From Amblyomma americanum (Eukaryota; Arthropoda; Arachnida; Ixodida; Ixodidae), in assembly GCF_052857255.1 (NCBI RefSeq), contig NC_135500.1:47675772-47739771 (forward strand): a stretch of DNA of 64,000 nucleotides, written 5' to 3'. A program made the position numbers and the translations under genes. This document shows positions 43,295-54,360 of this stretch, piece after piece; position 1 is the stretch's first letter; every line of letters starts with the position of its first letter. The notes under the pieces were generated by a model. The model ran no database searches. It saw only the letters and a list, made by a program, of their open reading frames with translations, and had not been told where the DNA came from.

Positions 43295-43503
43295 TCCCCG
43301 CACCTCCACCAAATACGTTGCGTGTTCCAAGGCGGGTGGGAACGACGCAAGAACGCCCCGGGCACAGCACACAGGCCGAGAGCACAGGGCGCGCACAGAC
43401 CACCCAAGACCATAACACGCGCACCTCCGAGACACTTCGTTCACCTCGTCTTGACTGAGAATATCGATTGCAATAACCTGACCTAACGGAGGAAATGTCG
43501 ACA
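43295..43503 (-). repeat. LTR and PBS-like site of a gypsy-type element
   Basis: The minus strand has GGTGGAGGTGCGGGGAG (about 43,295-43,311) preceded by an LTR-like segment that would begin TGTCGACA (43496-43503). The primer-site arrangement resembles the one at 15,870-15,888. No gag or pol sequence adjoins it. Both boundaries are tentative. Confidence 0.4.
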
Positions 43504-43605
43504 ATATTCGTGTTTAGAGGAGTGTAGGTTCAAAGTAAAACGCCTTTATTCTAAAATTTGTCTGCATTCAAAGCAGGGAGGGAAATGCATTCAGAGGACA
43601 CCAAA

Positions 43606-45600
43606 ACGGCATCATCATCACCAGCCTGATTTCGTCGTCTGCAGAACAAGGGCCTCTTCCATGGCTCTCCAATTAACCCTTTCCTGTGCCAGCTGCCGCC
43701 AGCCTATCCCCGCAAAATTAGCCTCACCCGCCCACCTATCTTTCTGCCGGCCTTTGCTACGTTTGCCTTCTCTTGGAATCCAGTCTGTTACCCATAACGG
43801 CCATCGGTTATGTCGCCTTCGCATTAAATGACCTCTCCAAGTTCATTTCTTCCTCTTGATTTCGACTATGATGTCATTAACCCGCGTTTGTTCCCTCACC
43901 CAATCTGCCCGCTTCCGGTCTCTTAACTTTTCACCTATCATTTTTCTTTCCATATTTCGCTGCGTTGTCCTCAACTTAAGGTGAATCCTTTTGGTTCGCC
44001 TCCACGTTTCCGCCCGAAATGTGAGTACCGCTAAGACGCACTGTTGTATACTTTTCTCGTTAGGGATATTGATAAACTGCCATTCATGATCTGAGAGAAC
44101 CTGCCATATGCGCTCCACCATATTCTTCTTCTTCTAGTTATTTCCCTCTCATGATCCGGATCAGCTGTCACTACCTGCCCTAAGTAGACGTATACCGTCA
44201 CAATTTCTAGGCTCTCGCTGCCGATTGTGAACTGTTGTTCCCTTGCTAGGCTGTTGAACATTACCTTGGTTTTCTGCATGTTAATTTTTAGACCCATCGA
44301 TCTGCTCTGCCTGTCTAACTCATTGATCATGATTTGCAGTTCACCTGCTGAGTGACTCAACAAGGCAATGTCATCAGCAAATCGCAGATTATTTAGGTAT
44401 TCTCCATTTATTCTTATTCCCAACTGTTCCCAATTCAGGCCTCGGAATACCTTTTGTAAACATGCGGTGAACAGCATCGGCGAGATCGTGTCTCCTTGCC
44501 TGACGCCCTTCCTTACTGGAATTTTATTGCTGACTTTATGGAGGACTATAGTAGCTGTGCAGTTGCTATATATATCTTCCCGTATTTTGACATAAGGCTC
44601 TTCTACCCCCTGATTACGCAATGCCTGTATGACTGCTGAGGTTTCCACGGAGTCGAATGCTTTCTCGTAATCAATGAAAGCTATATATAGAGGTTGATTA
44701 TATTCTGCGCATTTCTCTATCACCTGATTGATAGAGTGAATATGATCTATTGTGGAATATCCTTTACGAAAGCCTGCCTGATCATTTGGTTGATTAAAGT
44801 CTAACGTGGCCCTCACTCTATTAGCGATTACCTTAGTAAATACTTTGTAGGCAACGGATAGTAAGCTGATCGGCCTGTAATTTTTCAAGTCCTTGGCGTC
44901 TCTCTTCTTATGAATTAAGATAATGTTTGCATTCTTCCAAGCTTCTGGTACAGTCGAGGTCATAAGGCATTGCGTATACAGGGTGGCTAGTTTTTCTAGC
45001 ACGATGTCCCCTCCATCCTTCAAAAGATCTGCTGTTACCTGATCCTCCCCAGCTGCTTTTCCCCTTTTAATTGCTTCTAAGGCTTAGGCGTCCATGTTTT
45101 GTAATAGAATGTGAGAATATTGTTTATTGAACATAAAGGTAATCTTCCCCAGTTAAAGCCCAATATCTGTTCTGCGGCGACATCCCTAATTCCTCTACTT
45201 TTTTTTGTTACCTCGAACTCGTTGATGGGGTTCCGCCCCACTATAGTTTCTTCCGTTCCATCTTTAAGACTAGGCAAATTCGAGACCTTGCCATCCTGTG
45301 GTCGCTGCAACGTACCTTTCCGAGGATCTCCACATCCTGCATGATGCCAGGGTGAGCGCATAGTATGAAGTCTATTTCATTTTAAGTCTGATTGGGGCTC
45401 TTCTACGACCACTTCCTGTTCTTTCGTTTGCGAAAGAAGGTATTCATGATCCGTAAATTATTCCTCTGCTCGAACTTCACTAATAACTCCCCCCTGATAT
45501 TTCTAGATCATATGCCGTAGTCACCCAGTGCCTGGTCTCTAGCGTGCTTCTTGCCTACCGTGGCACTGAAGCACTCGTCAGTACACTGTACTGTGGCTTT
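43606..45600 (-). pseudogene. RTE LINE, second minus-strand copy, mosaic
   Basis: Second copy of the RTE seen at 25.4-31.2 kb. The reverse transcriptase (45,066-44,140) includes AFIDYEKAFDSVE, GVRQGDTISPMLF and FADDIALL and is nearly identical to 26,890-25,960. The C-terminal part (43,618-44,130) and the endonuclease remnant (about 45,130-45,600) are much more diverged and broken. The segment between endonuclease and RT is deleted at about 45,085. The 3' end has only a short ATC tail at 43,606. Confidence 0.8.
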
Positions 45601-45895
45601 AACGCCACAGCGTTAAAGCTCCCGTTGTGCAGAAAATACGACATCGTCGGCGTTGTGGGGGAAAAATCCACGGAGAAGCAACCTAGGTGTGCCACCTAGG
45701 TCATGCGTCCTTCTGGCATCATCACAACCTGCGAACCGGATTGTGAGCAAGCTGGTCACAATGGCAGTGGCAGCTAAGTTAAGGATTGGTCACTCGGGAA
45801 GAGCGACCTGGGTCGTACAAGGTCCACCGGTGGTAGCAACTGCCATCTCAGGGCAGTGACGCATCGCTTAACTGCTGAACCACTGCGCCAGGAGT
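45596..45895 (-). repeat. Hairpin-rich SINE-like repeat
   Basis: Contains perfect inverted repeats: GCTTTAACGC-CACA-GCGTTAAAGC (45596-45619) and ACCTAGGTG-TGC-CACCTAGGT (45681-45701). The minus strand starts at about 45,893 with TGGCGCAGTGG (45890-45880), a perfect A-box match, but I find no B box. It may be a decayed tRNA-derived SINE. Confidence 0.45.
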
Positions 45896-46279
45896 GATAT
45901 GATGACCCAGGGTTGTATGAATGTAAAATCGAGAATGGCCAATTCCGCATGTATGGTCGTAAATTAGCCCATTAACGCTATCGCGTCATACCCTTAAGTA
46001 TCGCGTCATACCCCTGAATGCAGAAATCTAACCTGTATCGCGCTTGGACTTCGCAACGTCAAGTAGCCTTAAAACACCAATGCGACTTCAAAACGCCAAA
46101 GCTGGTTTCGTGTTTGATACACGCTCAACCTGACTAGCTTCGCCAAGCCAAGCGCGTGCTTAAAAGCAAGGGCGCGTTTCTCGTCTGGAGAAGAGAGTAT
46201 TAAAAAAACTTCTATAATTACGCTCATTTCACAGCTATACAACCAGGCATTTCGTTTAGAAATCATAAGTGGACACTAG
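45896..46279. other. Spacer, no gene recognised
   Basis: Short direct repeat TATCGCGTCATACCC (45,983-45,997 and about 46,003-46,017). No coding region. Confidence 0.4.
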
Positions 46280-47655
46280 GTATGAGAAACTTTTGCAGAA
46301 GAATGCTTGTATTTCAATCCCGCCCGCCACTTTCTGGACACCACCGGAGCATGAAGGAGCATGACCTATGTTCTATCATTCATGCCTTCGTTCTCAGCCA
46401 CTTTCTCTTCACGCTCCCCTACCTGAAACTGCAGGGCACAGAAATCTCCACCTGGATGCCATGACCCCAACAGCATTTAAGACAGCACTACACCTACCCC
46501 TAAATGCCTCAACCGAAAAACTCCTCCAGCTAGGCCTACACAACACGATAGGTGAGCTTATCGAGGCCCACCGACAGACACAATACATACGTCTCGCGAG
46601 AACCACCACCGGCAGACACATTCTACACACCCTCGGTATCAGGATACTAGCCACGGATCACACATAGCTCCAGGTCCCTCACCACATTCACCACGAACTA
46701 CAATTAAACCTCTCCTCAAGAACGTGCACCCCACCTACCATGAACCGCACTGCAGAGCTCGCGCACGGGCGCTCCACAAACACTATGACACGGAACCGGA
46801 TGCCGTGTGGGTGGATGCCGCATGCACAGGCGAGGACGCGGTTGTGGCCATCACGAGCCCCTCCCTACAACCGATTGCCACCCTTCACATATCTCCCACT
46901 GCCACTTCGGAGGAGGCTGAAGAGGCCGCTATTGCCCTAGCCATCACGCGCACGGAGGCCCGGTATATACTGTCAGACTCTAAAACTGCAATACTAAATT
47001 TTGCTCGCGGGAGAGATCACGTCCCTGCATTTCGCATATTGCGCTCCCTCGCCGCACACCTGCCCAGCCACATGGAACTCATATGAGTGCCTGCCCGCTC
47101 CGGGAATCCCGGAAACGAGGCTACCAACGCTGTAGCCAAGGCTCTCTCAACCAGGCACCGGCGGCCTCCGATGAAGTGTTCTCACGGGAGCGCATGCATT
47201 TATTTAGTGAACTGACGCAGGCCTGCAAAGCCGAGCGTCGGCTCTAAACCCGCAGCCCGTCCATCCCTCGACAATTATCAGCAGACACTTCGGAGGCGGC
47301 TCCAAACACGCACCTTACCCTCCCCTTATATACGCTCGCGCTATCACCAAGTCCATACAAACCCCTCCTGTACCCTCTGCCGCCACCCCAAAGCCACTCT
47401 CGATCATATCTTTTTCCTCTGCCTGGCGGATCCTCCCCCGCGGGGCCTGGAGCACCTTACCACTTGGGAGGGTTGGGAGACCCTACTGCGCTCCGAGGAC
47501 CCGGCCAAGGAAGCCATCGCCACAGGCCGGGCTGCCAGTGTTATGAGCCTCCGGGACACGAAAGTTTAAGTGCAGTGGGGCCGTACGGGGGCCCAAGGAT
47601 CTGCATGTCCTAAGCTCCCCTGTGCCCGTTAAAGTTTTTCGCCACCACCACCGCT
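46280..47655 (+). pseudogene. 5'-truncated RNase H LINE, ORF2 end
   Basis: Remnant of an ORF2 C-terminal half. The RT thumb region gives FKTALHLPLNASTEKLLQLGL (46,470-46,540), matching ALHLPRNTSNEKLLQLG at 32.0 kb. RNase H follows with AVWVDAACTG, SEEAEEAAIALAI and YILSDSKTAI (46,790-46,990), then breaks; PGNEATNAVAKAL is seen near 47,110. A C-terminal zinc motif (TLCRH...H...FLC) lies near 47,370-47,420. Several stops. The 3' end is AAAGTTTTTCGCCACCACC (47,632-47,650), like the 17.1-20.2 kb element. Confidence 0.75.
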
Positions 47656-48417
47656 TTCGCATGAATGACGTTTTTGGGTGACAATAAAACGCGCCCCAAA
47701 TTCCCCAATTCTATTAGAGCCATGGTCGCTTTTTTTTTCTCCTGTTGCCGTGTAGCAACTGACAAGTCTCTGCTGTACGCTGTGTTCATCTGAGCTGAAA
47801 TCGCGGTAGCAAAATGTCACTGCAATCATCACAAGAGGATTCCAGCTCTTAGCGGAGACCAGCGCCTCGTTTGACACCCGAGGAAAAGGTACTGTGAACC
47901 AATTTTGTAAACGCACTGGCATAGAATAGACGAAAAAAAACACGCGTGTCTTCACTGGAAAAAGAAGAAAACGACACCTGGAAGGAAATTCCCAGGCTGT
48001 TCAACAGCAATCATTGGGTGAACCGGCGCGACCCCAATCAGATGAAGAAATGCTGAGCCAGAGTGAAGCAGAAGATGACGGAGCAGTCCGCGAGGCAAAA
48101 GAGAGATCGCCATAAGACAGGTGAACGAATCTTGAGAGCCGTACACAAAGACTTGCTTCTGAATGCTTTGTATGCCATGAATAAGGGCGTGAGAATTCTA
48201 CTTGGCCTGCGTAAACCACGGTTGCTTGAATGCATAGTTTCAGGAACAGTATGATAACAAAGAAGTGGACATGTAATCACGCTTTCCGTGATGTAGATAA
48301 ATGCAGTCCGCGTTAATTGTGTAAATAATACACAAGTGTCCCGTAGAGCCTGCTTTATTTATAAAAACCAAAGACAATGTTTACTAGATTCGAGTCACTG
48401 CGAAAGCACAGATTTCT
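47656..48417. other. Spacer, no gene recognised
   Basis: No coding region or named repeat. Poly-T and poly-A tracts at about 47,730 and 47,934. Confidence 0.4.
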
Positions 48418-48620
48418 GCTACATAGAAAACGACAATGAGCGGGCAGTGCCGCGGGACGGAGCACTCGCGCTAGGCCAGCTGCGGACACACAAGAGAAGA
48501 TTTTGCTCGGGCAGAACCGTTGGATTAATGCCACGTAGAAGAAGACGCTGAGCGGGCAGTGCCCCTGGACCGAGCGCTTGGACCGGCCCGCACGCTCCAC
48601 GTGTGACGTGGCCCAGCAAC
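48418..48620 (+). repeat. Two direct repeat units in the LINE leader
   Basis: ACGTAGAAGAAGACGCTGAG-type units start near 48,419 and 48,533, about 114 bases apart. They share GAGCGGGCAGTGCC and nearby residues over some 60 bases, then diverge. They could be promoter monomers of the LINE. Confidence 0.5.
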
Positions 48621-48774
48621 CCAGGCTTCGGGGCAGCGGCTAAGTACCTGGCAATGTTGCGCTAGCTTCCTAAATTCTCCTTCTTTTTGTCTGTGCCTGC
48701 TTGCTCCTGCTCTGGGGTGATCGGGCGCGGGACGAGAGCTCAATGTCTACTTCTCCCGGCCGGGCGTTTTCCGC

Positions 48775-50064
48775 TTGTCGGCATCTCTTCCCCAAGACCA
48801 GCTCCCAATTGATCTCTTTTTCCGCAGTAGTGTTTCGAGAATTCCGGTCGCTTTAGTGCCATCCGATGGGGGCGCTATCCGACTGAACAACCCGGAGGCA
48901 GTGCAGGCGGCCTTTCAGTCCACATCGAAGCACTTTATGCACATTACCGATGTCCGACAGTTCGGCAGGGGTGGTATTTTGTGCAGGTCGCCGGATAAAG
49001 ACAGTATTGATGACCTGCTAAAGTGTACGTCCTTCGCCAACCACCCGGTGAGCGCATTACTTCCGCCTCATCTAGCATGTTCCAAGGGTTTGGTCCGAGG
49101 GGTTGACTCTCGATTGAGCCCTGCGGAAACGCTTGAGAACCTCCTGCCTGCAGGGGTGATTGCTGTCCATCGATGCAGCAGGATGGTTGACGGAGTAAAA
49201 ATTCCTATGGAGTCCATCATTGCCACATTTGCAGGAATATTTTGCCCGTAAGAGATTAAGGTGTGGCCATTGGTTTTTCGAGTAGATGCCTTTAACTCTC
49301 GGCCCCTTCAGTGTCCAAACTGCTGGCGATTTGGCCACAGCGGCAAAGCCTGCAAATCGGCCTTACGCTGTTGTGCCTGTGGGGAACGTCATTGCAGAGA
49401 GGAATGTCCTGAACAGCAAGAGAAATGTTGTTTGTGTAGTGGTGCTCACCCTGCTGATTCACCTGACTGTCCTGCACGAGCACAAGAAGTTCAGGTGCTC
49501 GAGCTTATAGACAAGCGCAGATGCACGTGGAGAGAGGCTTTTGCCGCAGTCAAGGAGTGAGCCTCAGGCTACTCTAGTGTGGCCGCCAAATGCCCACCCA
49601 TAATGGATTCTAGTTGGTCCCAGGCTATTACAGCGGCAGTTGAGAAAGCTGTGGCAAATGCAATGGATCGCATTATGGAAACCGTGTCCACGTGCATTTC
49701 GCAGGTCATAGCTGCTCAGATGACCAATCTTCTGCAGGCGTCCACCGCTCCGCTCTTGTCTTCTTTGGCTTCGGAAGCTACCCTTAATTCTGAAGTAATT
49801 GATTCCGCTCCACAGGGCCAAAAACAATGTGAGCAACAAAAGACCTCTCAGGCCACTCCTTCGACCAGCGTTATGGACGCATCCTCTATGGACTGTATGG
49901 ATATGGAGTCTGATCTCCACGCCCAGAAACAAAGTGGGTCTCCTCTAAATATTGCAGGCCCATCTTGCCCCCAGTCAAAGACAAAGAAAAGTAACGCAAG
50001 TCAAAATGCTAAGACCAGGATTCTAGAAATGGCAGTCGCGTCTGCGGCACTCCCGCCAAGATAG
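48775..50064 (+). pseudogene. LINE ORF1 with two in-frame stops
   Basis: One frame runs the whole length but is cut by stops at 49249-49251 and 49558-49560. The first part is a variable RNA-binding-type region. The second holds zinc knuckles CPNCWRFGHSGKAC, CCACGERHCREEC and CCLCSGAHPADSPDC. The third is polar, with a probable amphipathic segment (TAAVEKAVANAMDRIMETV). About 430 codons in total, typical for gag-like ORF1. The first Met of the frame near 48,775 follows the repeated leader; no alternative start is clearly better. Confidence 0.75.
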
Positions 50065-50065
50065 G

Positions 50066-53000
50066 GTTCTTAAGTGTACTACAGTGGAATTGTCGATCTA
50101 TATTCTCAGCTTCAACAGATTTAAATTGCCTATGCAATCAGCTTCTACCAGATTTAGGTGCTTTACAGAAAACATGGCTAACTTCAAGTTTCAATTATCA
50201 TCTCAAGAATTACCGTCCGTTCCGGCTTGACCGGTCATCACGAGGGGGAGAGTTGTAAGTGTTCATCTCTAGAAAGTTTTGCCACAGGGCATGCATTTCT
50301 TTCCAATATGCGGACAACGAATGTGAAATCCTTGCGGTTGACCTCAGCGCCCCAGGTCAACAGCCCTTTACGGTAGCTAACGCATATTTCCCGTCTGGTG
50401 TGCGTGACTCTCGACCCCTTGACTCACTCATGTCTAGTAGCCGATCTCAGGTTCTATTACTTGGAGACTTCAATTCGCACCATGTGACGTGGGTGTTTAA
50501 AACAGACAGCTTTGGTTCTAGACTATTTGATTGGGCTTCTGTCAACAACTTGATTTGCAACAATCCTGGGTTGCCAAAGTTTGTTCGGAGCCAATGCCGC
50601 TCTGCCTTGGATTTAACTTTTTTCTCCCCAGGAGTCTCTGTTATGTCTTGGGCGCCTGTTGACAATGCAACAAACAGTGATCATCTACCGACTAGTTTCA
50701 AGTTTGCGTGCAAATTAACTCTTCCTGAGCGACATCAGCGCACGTTAATAAATTACAGTTGCTTTAAAGACACGCTAAAATCAGCCCTCCAAATCACTTC
50801 AGACACTTGCGCTCAGACAAGTGCCGAAAGCAGGGCTGCACATCTATGTTCAGTACTGGACCATGCAAGGCAAAAGTCTGAATTTTTGGTTAAGAGAACC
50901 AAGGGTGCTATTGCGAACAATTGGTTGAATGCTGAGTGCACGCGTGCATATAGACGACGGAAAGCAGCTTGGAAGAAACTTCTCATGAATCAATGCCCAA
51001 AAAATTGGTTGGATTATGAATATGTTGCAGCAACATTTAAGCGCACCGTCGCCCGTGCAAAGGAGGAGTATAATACAAATCATTACGGTTTTCTTTCACA
51101 ATCAGGAAATAAACGAGCCTCGTTTAATTTCATGAGGCGCAACAAGGTGATTCCACCGGCTGCCAACATTGAATCCTTCGTTCAGTCCACTGCTGACAAC
51201 GAAAAGGTCTTAGAGGATATTGCGTGTGGCTTAGAGCTTCCTTTACATCTGCCTTACCTTCTCCTACTATGTTTACATGCACCTCAAGTGATTTCATTGA
51301 GGTATCTTTGCCTGAGCTGTCGCAAATTGTTCTGCGCTTATCCCCAGCGGCTCCTGGCCCCGATAAGGTCACTTTATCTATGATCAAAATTTTGTGCAAT
51401 GAATCTCCTGCAGACCTGTTGGCTCTAGTTAACAATTCTAATAAAGGTCCTTGGATACCACATGAGTGGCGTCTTGCTGAAATAGTTCCACTGCTTAAAA
51501 AGCAAGGGGAGGGCTTAACTTTAGACAATATACGCCCTATTTTCTTAACATCGAACCTAGTGAAATTGGTGGAAAGGGTCCTTCTCAGCCTGTCATGTCA
51601 TTCATTTCAGAAAATGCTATATTGAATCCATGTCAAATTGGTTTCAGGCCGGGTTGTTCAATTTGGTGTGCTCATACTGACCTAGAGATCGTATTAAATT
51701 AGTTCGCAATAGAAAACTGTTTGCTGCGCTTGTCACCTTGGATGTCAGTAAAGCATACGACAGCGTTCAGCACTCGACTCTATTACTAAGATTACAGGAA
51801 CTGAACTTCCCAAGCTATATTGTAGCCTGGATTTCTGCTTTTTTGGAAAATAGAGAATTTTACTGCTGCCAAAATGGTGTTTCCTCAAGGAGATTTCAGC
51901 AGACAAGAGGTGTACCGCAAGGATCAGTTCGCTCACCTCTTCTTTTTAACATTTTTCTAAGCTCACTTCCATGCATTCAAAATGTGAAAACATGTGTACG
52001 CCGACGATATTGCATTTTTTGCAACAGCAGGAGACATTCACACTCTTAATCGAACCCTGCAAAATTACCTCAATGTTCTTGACAACTGGTTAGGAAGAAT
52101 TCATCTTTCCCTTAATGTGAAGAAATGCGCATTGTTAGTATTTCTAGTTTCTGTTCCTGTAAATATCTGCCTGGTCTATAGAAATAACACAATACCTCAA
52201 GTGCAGACGGTGAAGTATCTCGGAGTAATATATGTCTCTACTCTTTCCTGGCGGCCACACATTGAGCAACGTTCTGCAAAAGGAGTTCGGGCCATTGGCA
52301 TCCTGCGTAGGCTTTGTAGTGCTAGCTCAGGCATGAGAAGGCATACACTTCTGATGATTTATAAAATATACGTCCGCCCAATATTGGAGTTCTGGTGTGT
52401 CTTATTCTCAGGAGCTCGTGCCTATAGACTTCGCCCTCTTGTGCTGTTGGAGCATGAGGCGTTGGCGCCTTTGTCTTGGGCTTCCTAAATATGTCGCCAA
52501 TGCTGTTCTGCACCTTGAGGCGCGAATGCCATCATTATCAGCTAGGTTTCGCCTTTTAACAGTTCAAACGTTTTTAAAATTGTGCGACTCACCTCTTCAC
52601 GCTTCCAGTATAATATTTCTTAGTCTACCTTCCGCCTTTTTTATTGCTTCCTGGTCTCGTTTTCATACCCCGCAGATTTGTTACGTGCAGTCCCTCCTTG
52701 ATCCCATAAATATTCATTTCACAGATTTCCGCCAATTGTATAACAACTCATCATCTGTAAAGATTGAATTCGATGACATTTTCCCATCGAATGCAAAGCT
52801 GCAGCCCTTCCCGCTTCTTCAGGGTCTGTTGCAGGACCACCTAAGGTTCTTTCCCTATCATGTTCTTATTGCTACCGATGCCTCGCAGGATCACGAGAAG
52901 GTAGGTGTGGGAATTTTTTCGCCTTCACTGCATTGGTCTTTTTCTCTCCGTCTTCCTGACTTCACTCCCATTTTTCTGGCTGAATTATTGGCAGTAATCT

Positions 53001-53701
53001 TAGCCTTACGAAAATTAGAAACTACCGTTTCCCAGGTTGAGGTTATGACAGACTCTCTGTCCATTTGTTCTTCCTTATCCTCACCCACTGAGTCTCGGGC
53101 ATTACGCCTCGTTAAGTTTCTGATTCCGCTCCATCTAAATTCGGTAAGGTTGCTTTGGGTACCAGGACACATGGGTTTTCACTTAAATGAGGTTGCAGAT
53201 TCCTTAGCAAGAGCCTCTCTCTGCGGCCCAATTGTTGCTGTCCTGCCAACGTGTGCGTATACAGCTGCGGTGAGGTTTCGCAGCTACACAATTTTTCAGG
53301 AATTTGCTGCCTCGGCTCTCACATCATCTCCCGAATATCAGCATCTTCTGCATCCTTGGAGTAGCAAAGACTGGCGCTCACGCAGACTAGAGGTCTCTTC
53401 AACGCGTTTGCGTTGCCGGGTTCCCCTTCTAAATTTCTACCTTCACAGATCTGTCCTGGCGGTTTCCCCATTGTGCCGTTTTTGTGCTGAACCTGAGACA
53501 ATAGATCACTTCCTGCTGTTCTGCCGCCGCTTCTCTCATTTGAGGAAGCGTCTTTTGCAAATTCCATTTCATCAACTGGGCTTGCCTGTGTCCTCCACGG
53601 TTGTTCTTTCAATTGGCGCTTCTTTGCTTGGACGAAGCGACAGGAGTGTGCGCTCTGCTGTGCAAAATTTTCTTCAAGAGACGCAGCGACTCCCATTCTA
53701 A
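50066..53701 (+). pseudogene. LINE ORF2: endonuclease, RT, RNase H, broken
   Basis: Starts near LQWNCRSI (about 50,080). Endonuclease blocks are LLLGDFNSHHVTW, LDLTFF and NSDHLP (50,450-50,690). After a frameshift near 51,225 the RT begins: APGPDKVTLSMI, NIRPIFLTSN, then DVSKAYDSVQHS (51,740), RGVPQGSV (51,910) and MYADDIAFFA with intact YADD (51,994). RNase H (52,397-53,701) keeps LIATDASQD, AELLAVILAL, VMTDSLSICS and WVPGHMG...EVADSLA. A zinc motif CRFCAEPETIDHFLLFC ends the protein. At least four frame changes separate the open blocks, so no full protein can be made. Confidence 0.82.
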
Positions 53702-53954
53702 TTTCTTTTTCCCGCCCTCAGTCAGTACGACATTGCAACATTACATGCATTGTATACTATTATGCACGTTAAGCCATTGTCCCGTCTTCGATCTCCAAGT
53801 TAACAGGACCGCTGTCCTTCCATCTTGTAATCTATCAGACTACATACTATTACCACTCCTTTTCCCGTCAAAAATTTCCTGTATCCAGCTATTAACCGCC
53901 TGTGTCTTGGCCACTCCTCCGTAGTGGGTATGTGCCAGCAACGTCTGAGGCCTG

Positions 53955-54136
53955 CCTTCCTTCCTTCCTTCCTTCCTTCCTTCCTTCCTTCCTTCCTTCC
54001 TTCCTTCCTTCCTTCCTTCCTTCCTTCCTTCCTTCCTTCCTTCCTTCCTTCCTTCCTTCCTTCCTTCCTTCCTTCCTTCCTTCCTTCCTTCCTTCCTTCC
54101 TTCCTTTCTTCCTTCCTTCCTTCCTTCCTTCCTTCC
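53955..54136. repeat. (CCTT)n tract at a LINE 3' end
   Basis: About 45 units with one interruption (CTTTC near 54,104). One strand is pure pyrimidine and the other pure purine, so triplex (H-DNA) structures are possible. It begins right after the LINE 3'-UTR and is best read as its expanded tail. Confidence 0.9.
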
Positions 54137-54360
54137 TGCTTGCGCCAGGCCGGCAGCGAACAGATAACAGACGATTTTGCTCAGGGTTGGTACCCATCTG
54201 ATTAGGGCTTACGCGCCATTACTATTGCGCCTCGAAGTGCAAACTGGGTGCACCGCGACGCCCGTTCGGTAGGTGGTCACGTTGGTAAAACACATGAGCA
54301 ACAGAAAAAACATTTCTGTGGTCTTGTCCCGGCCACGTTCTGACGATTTTACTAGGTTAT
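54137..54360. other. Short spacer
   Basis: No gene seen. It separates the (CCTT)n tract from the next LINE 3' end. Confidence 0.4.

Larger units (their letters stand above)
48418..53954 (+). mobile_element. Near-full-length LINE with ORF1, EN-RT-RNase H
   Basis: About 5.5 kb, from a leader with two repeated units, through ORF1 (48,775-50,064) and ORF2 (about 50,080-53,701), to a 3'-UTR with a CCACT...AGTGG stem near 53,912-53,928 and a long (CCTT)n tail. Gene order is that of I-group LINEs with RNase H. Stops and frameshifts show decay. No target duplication is visible because the ends are uncertain. Confidence 0.7.

Noticed and set aside
53892..54205. FLPS/KEGR-repeat open frames
   Set aside because: Translations of the (CCTT)n tract.
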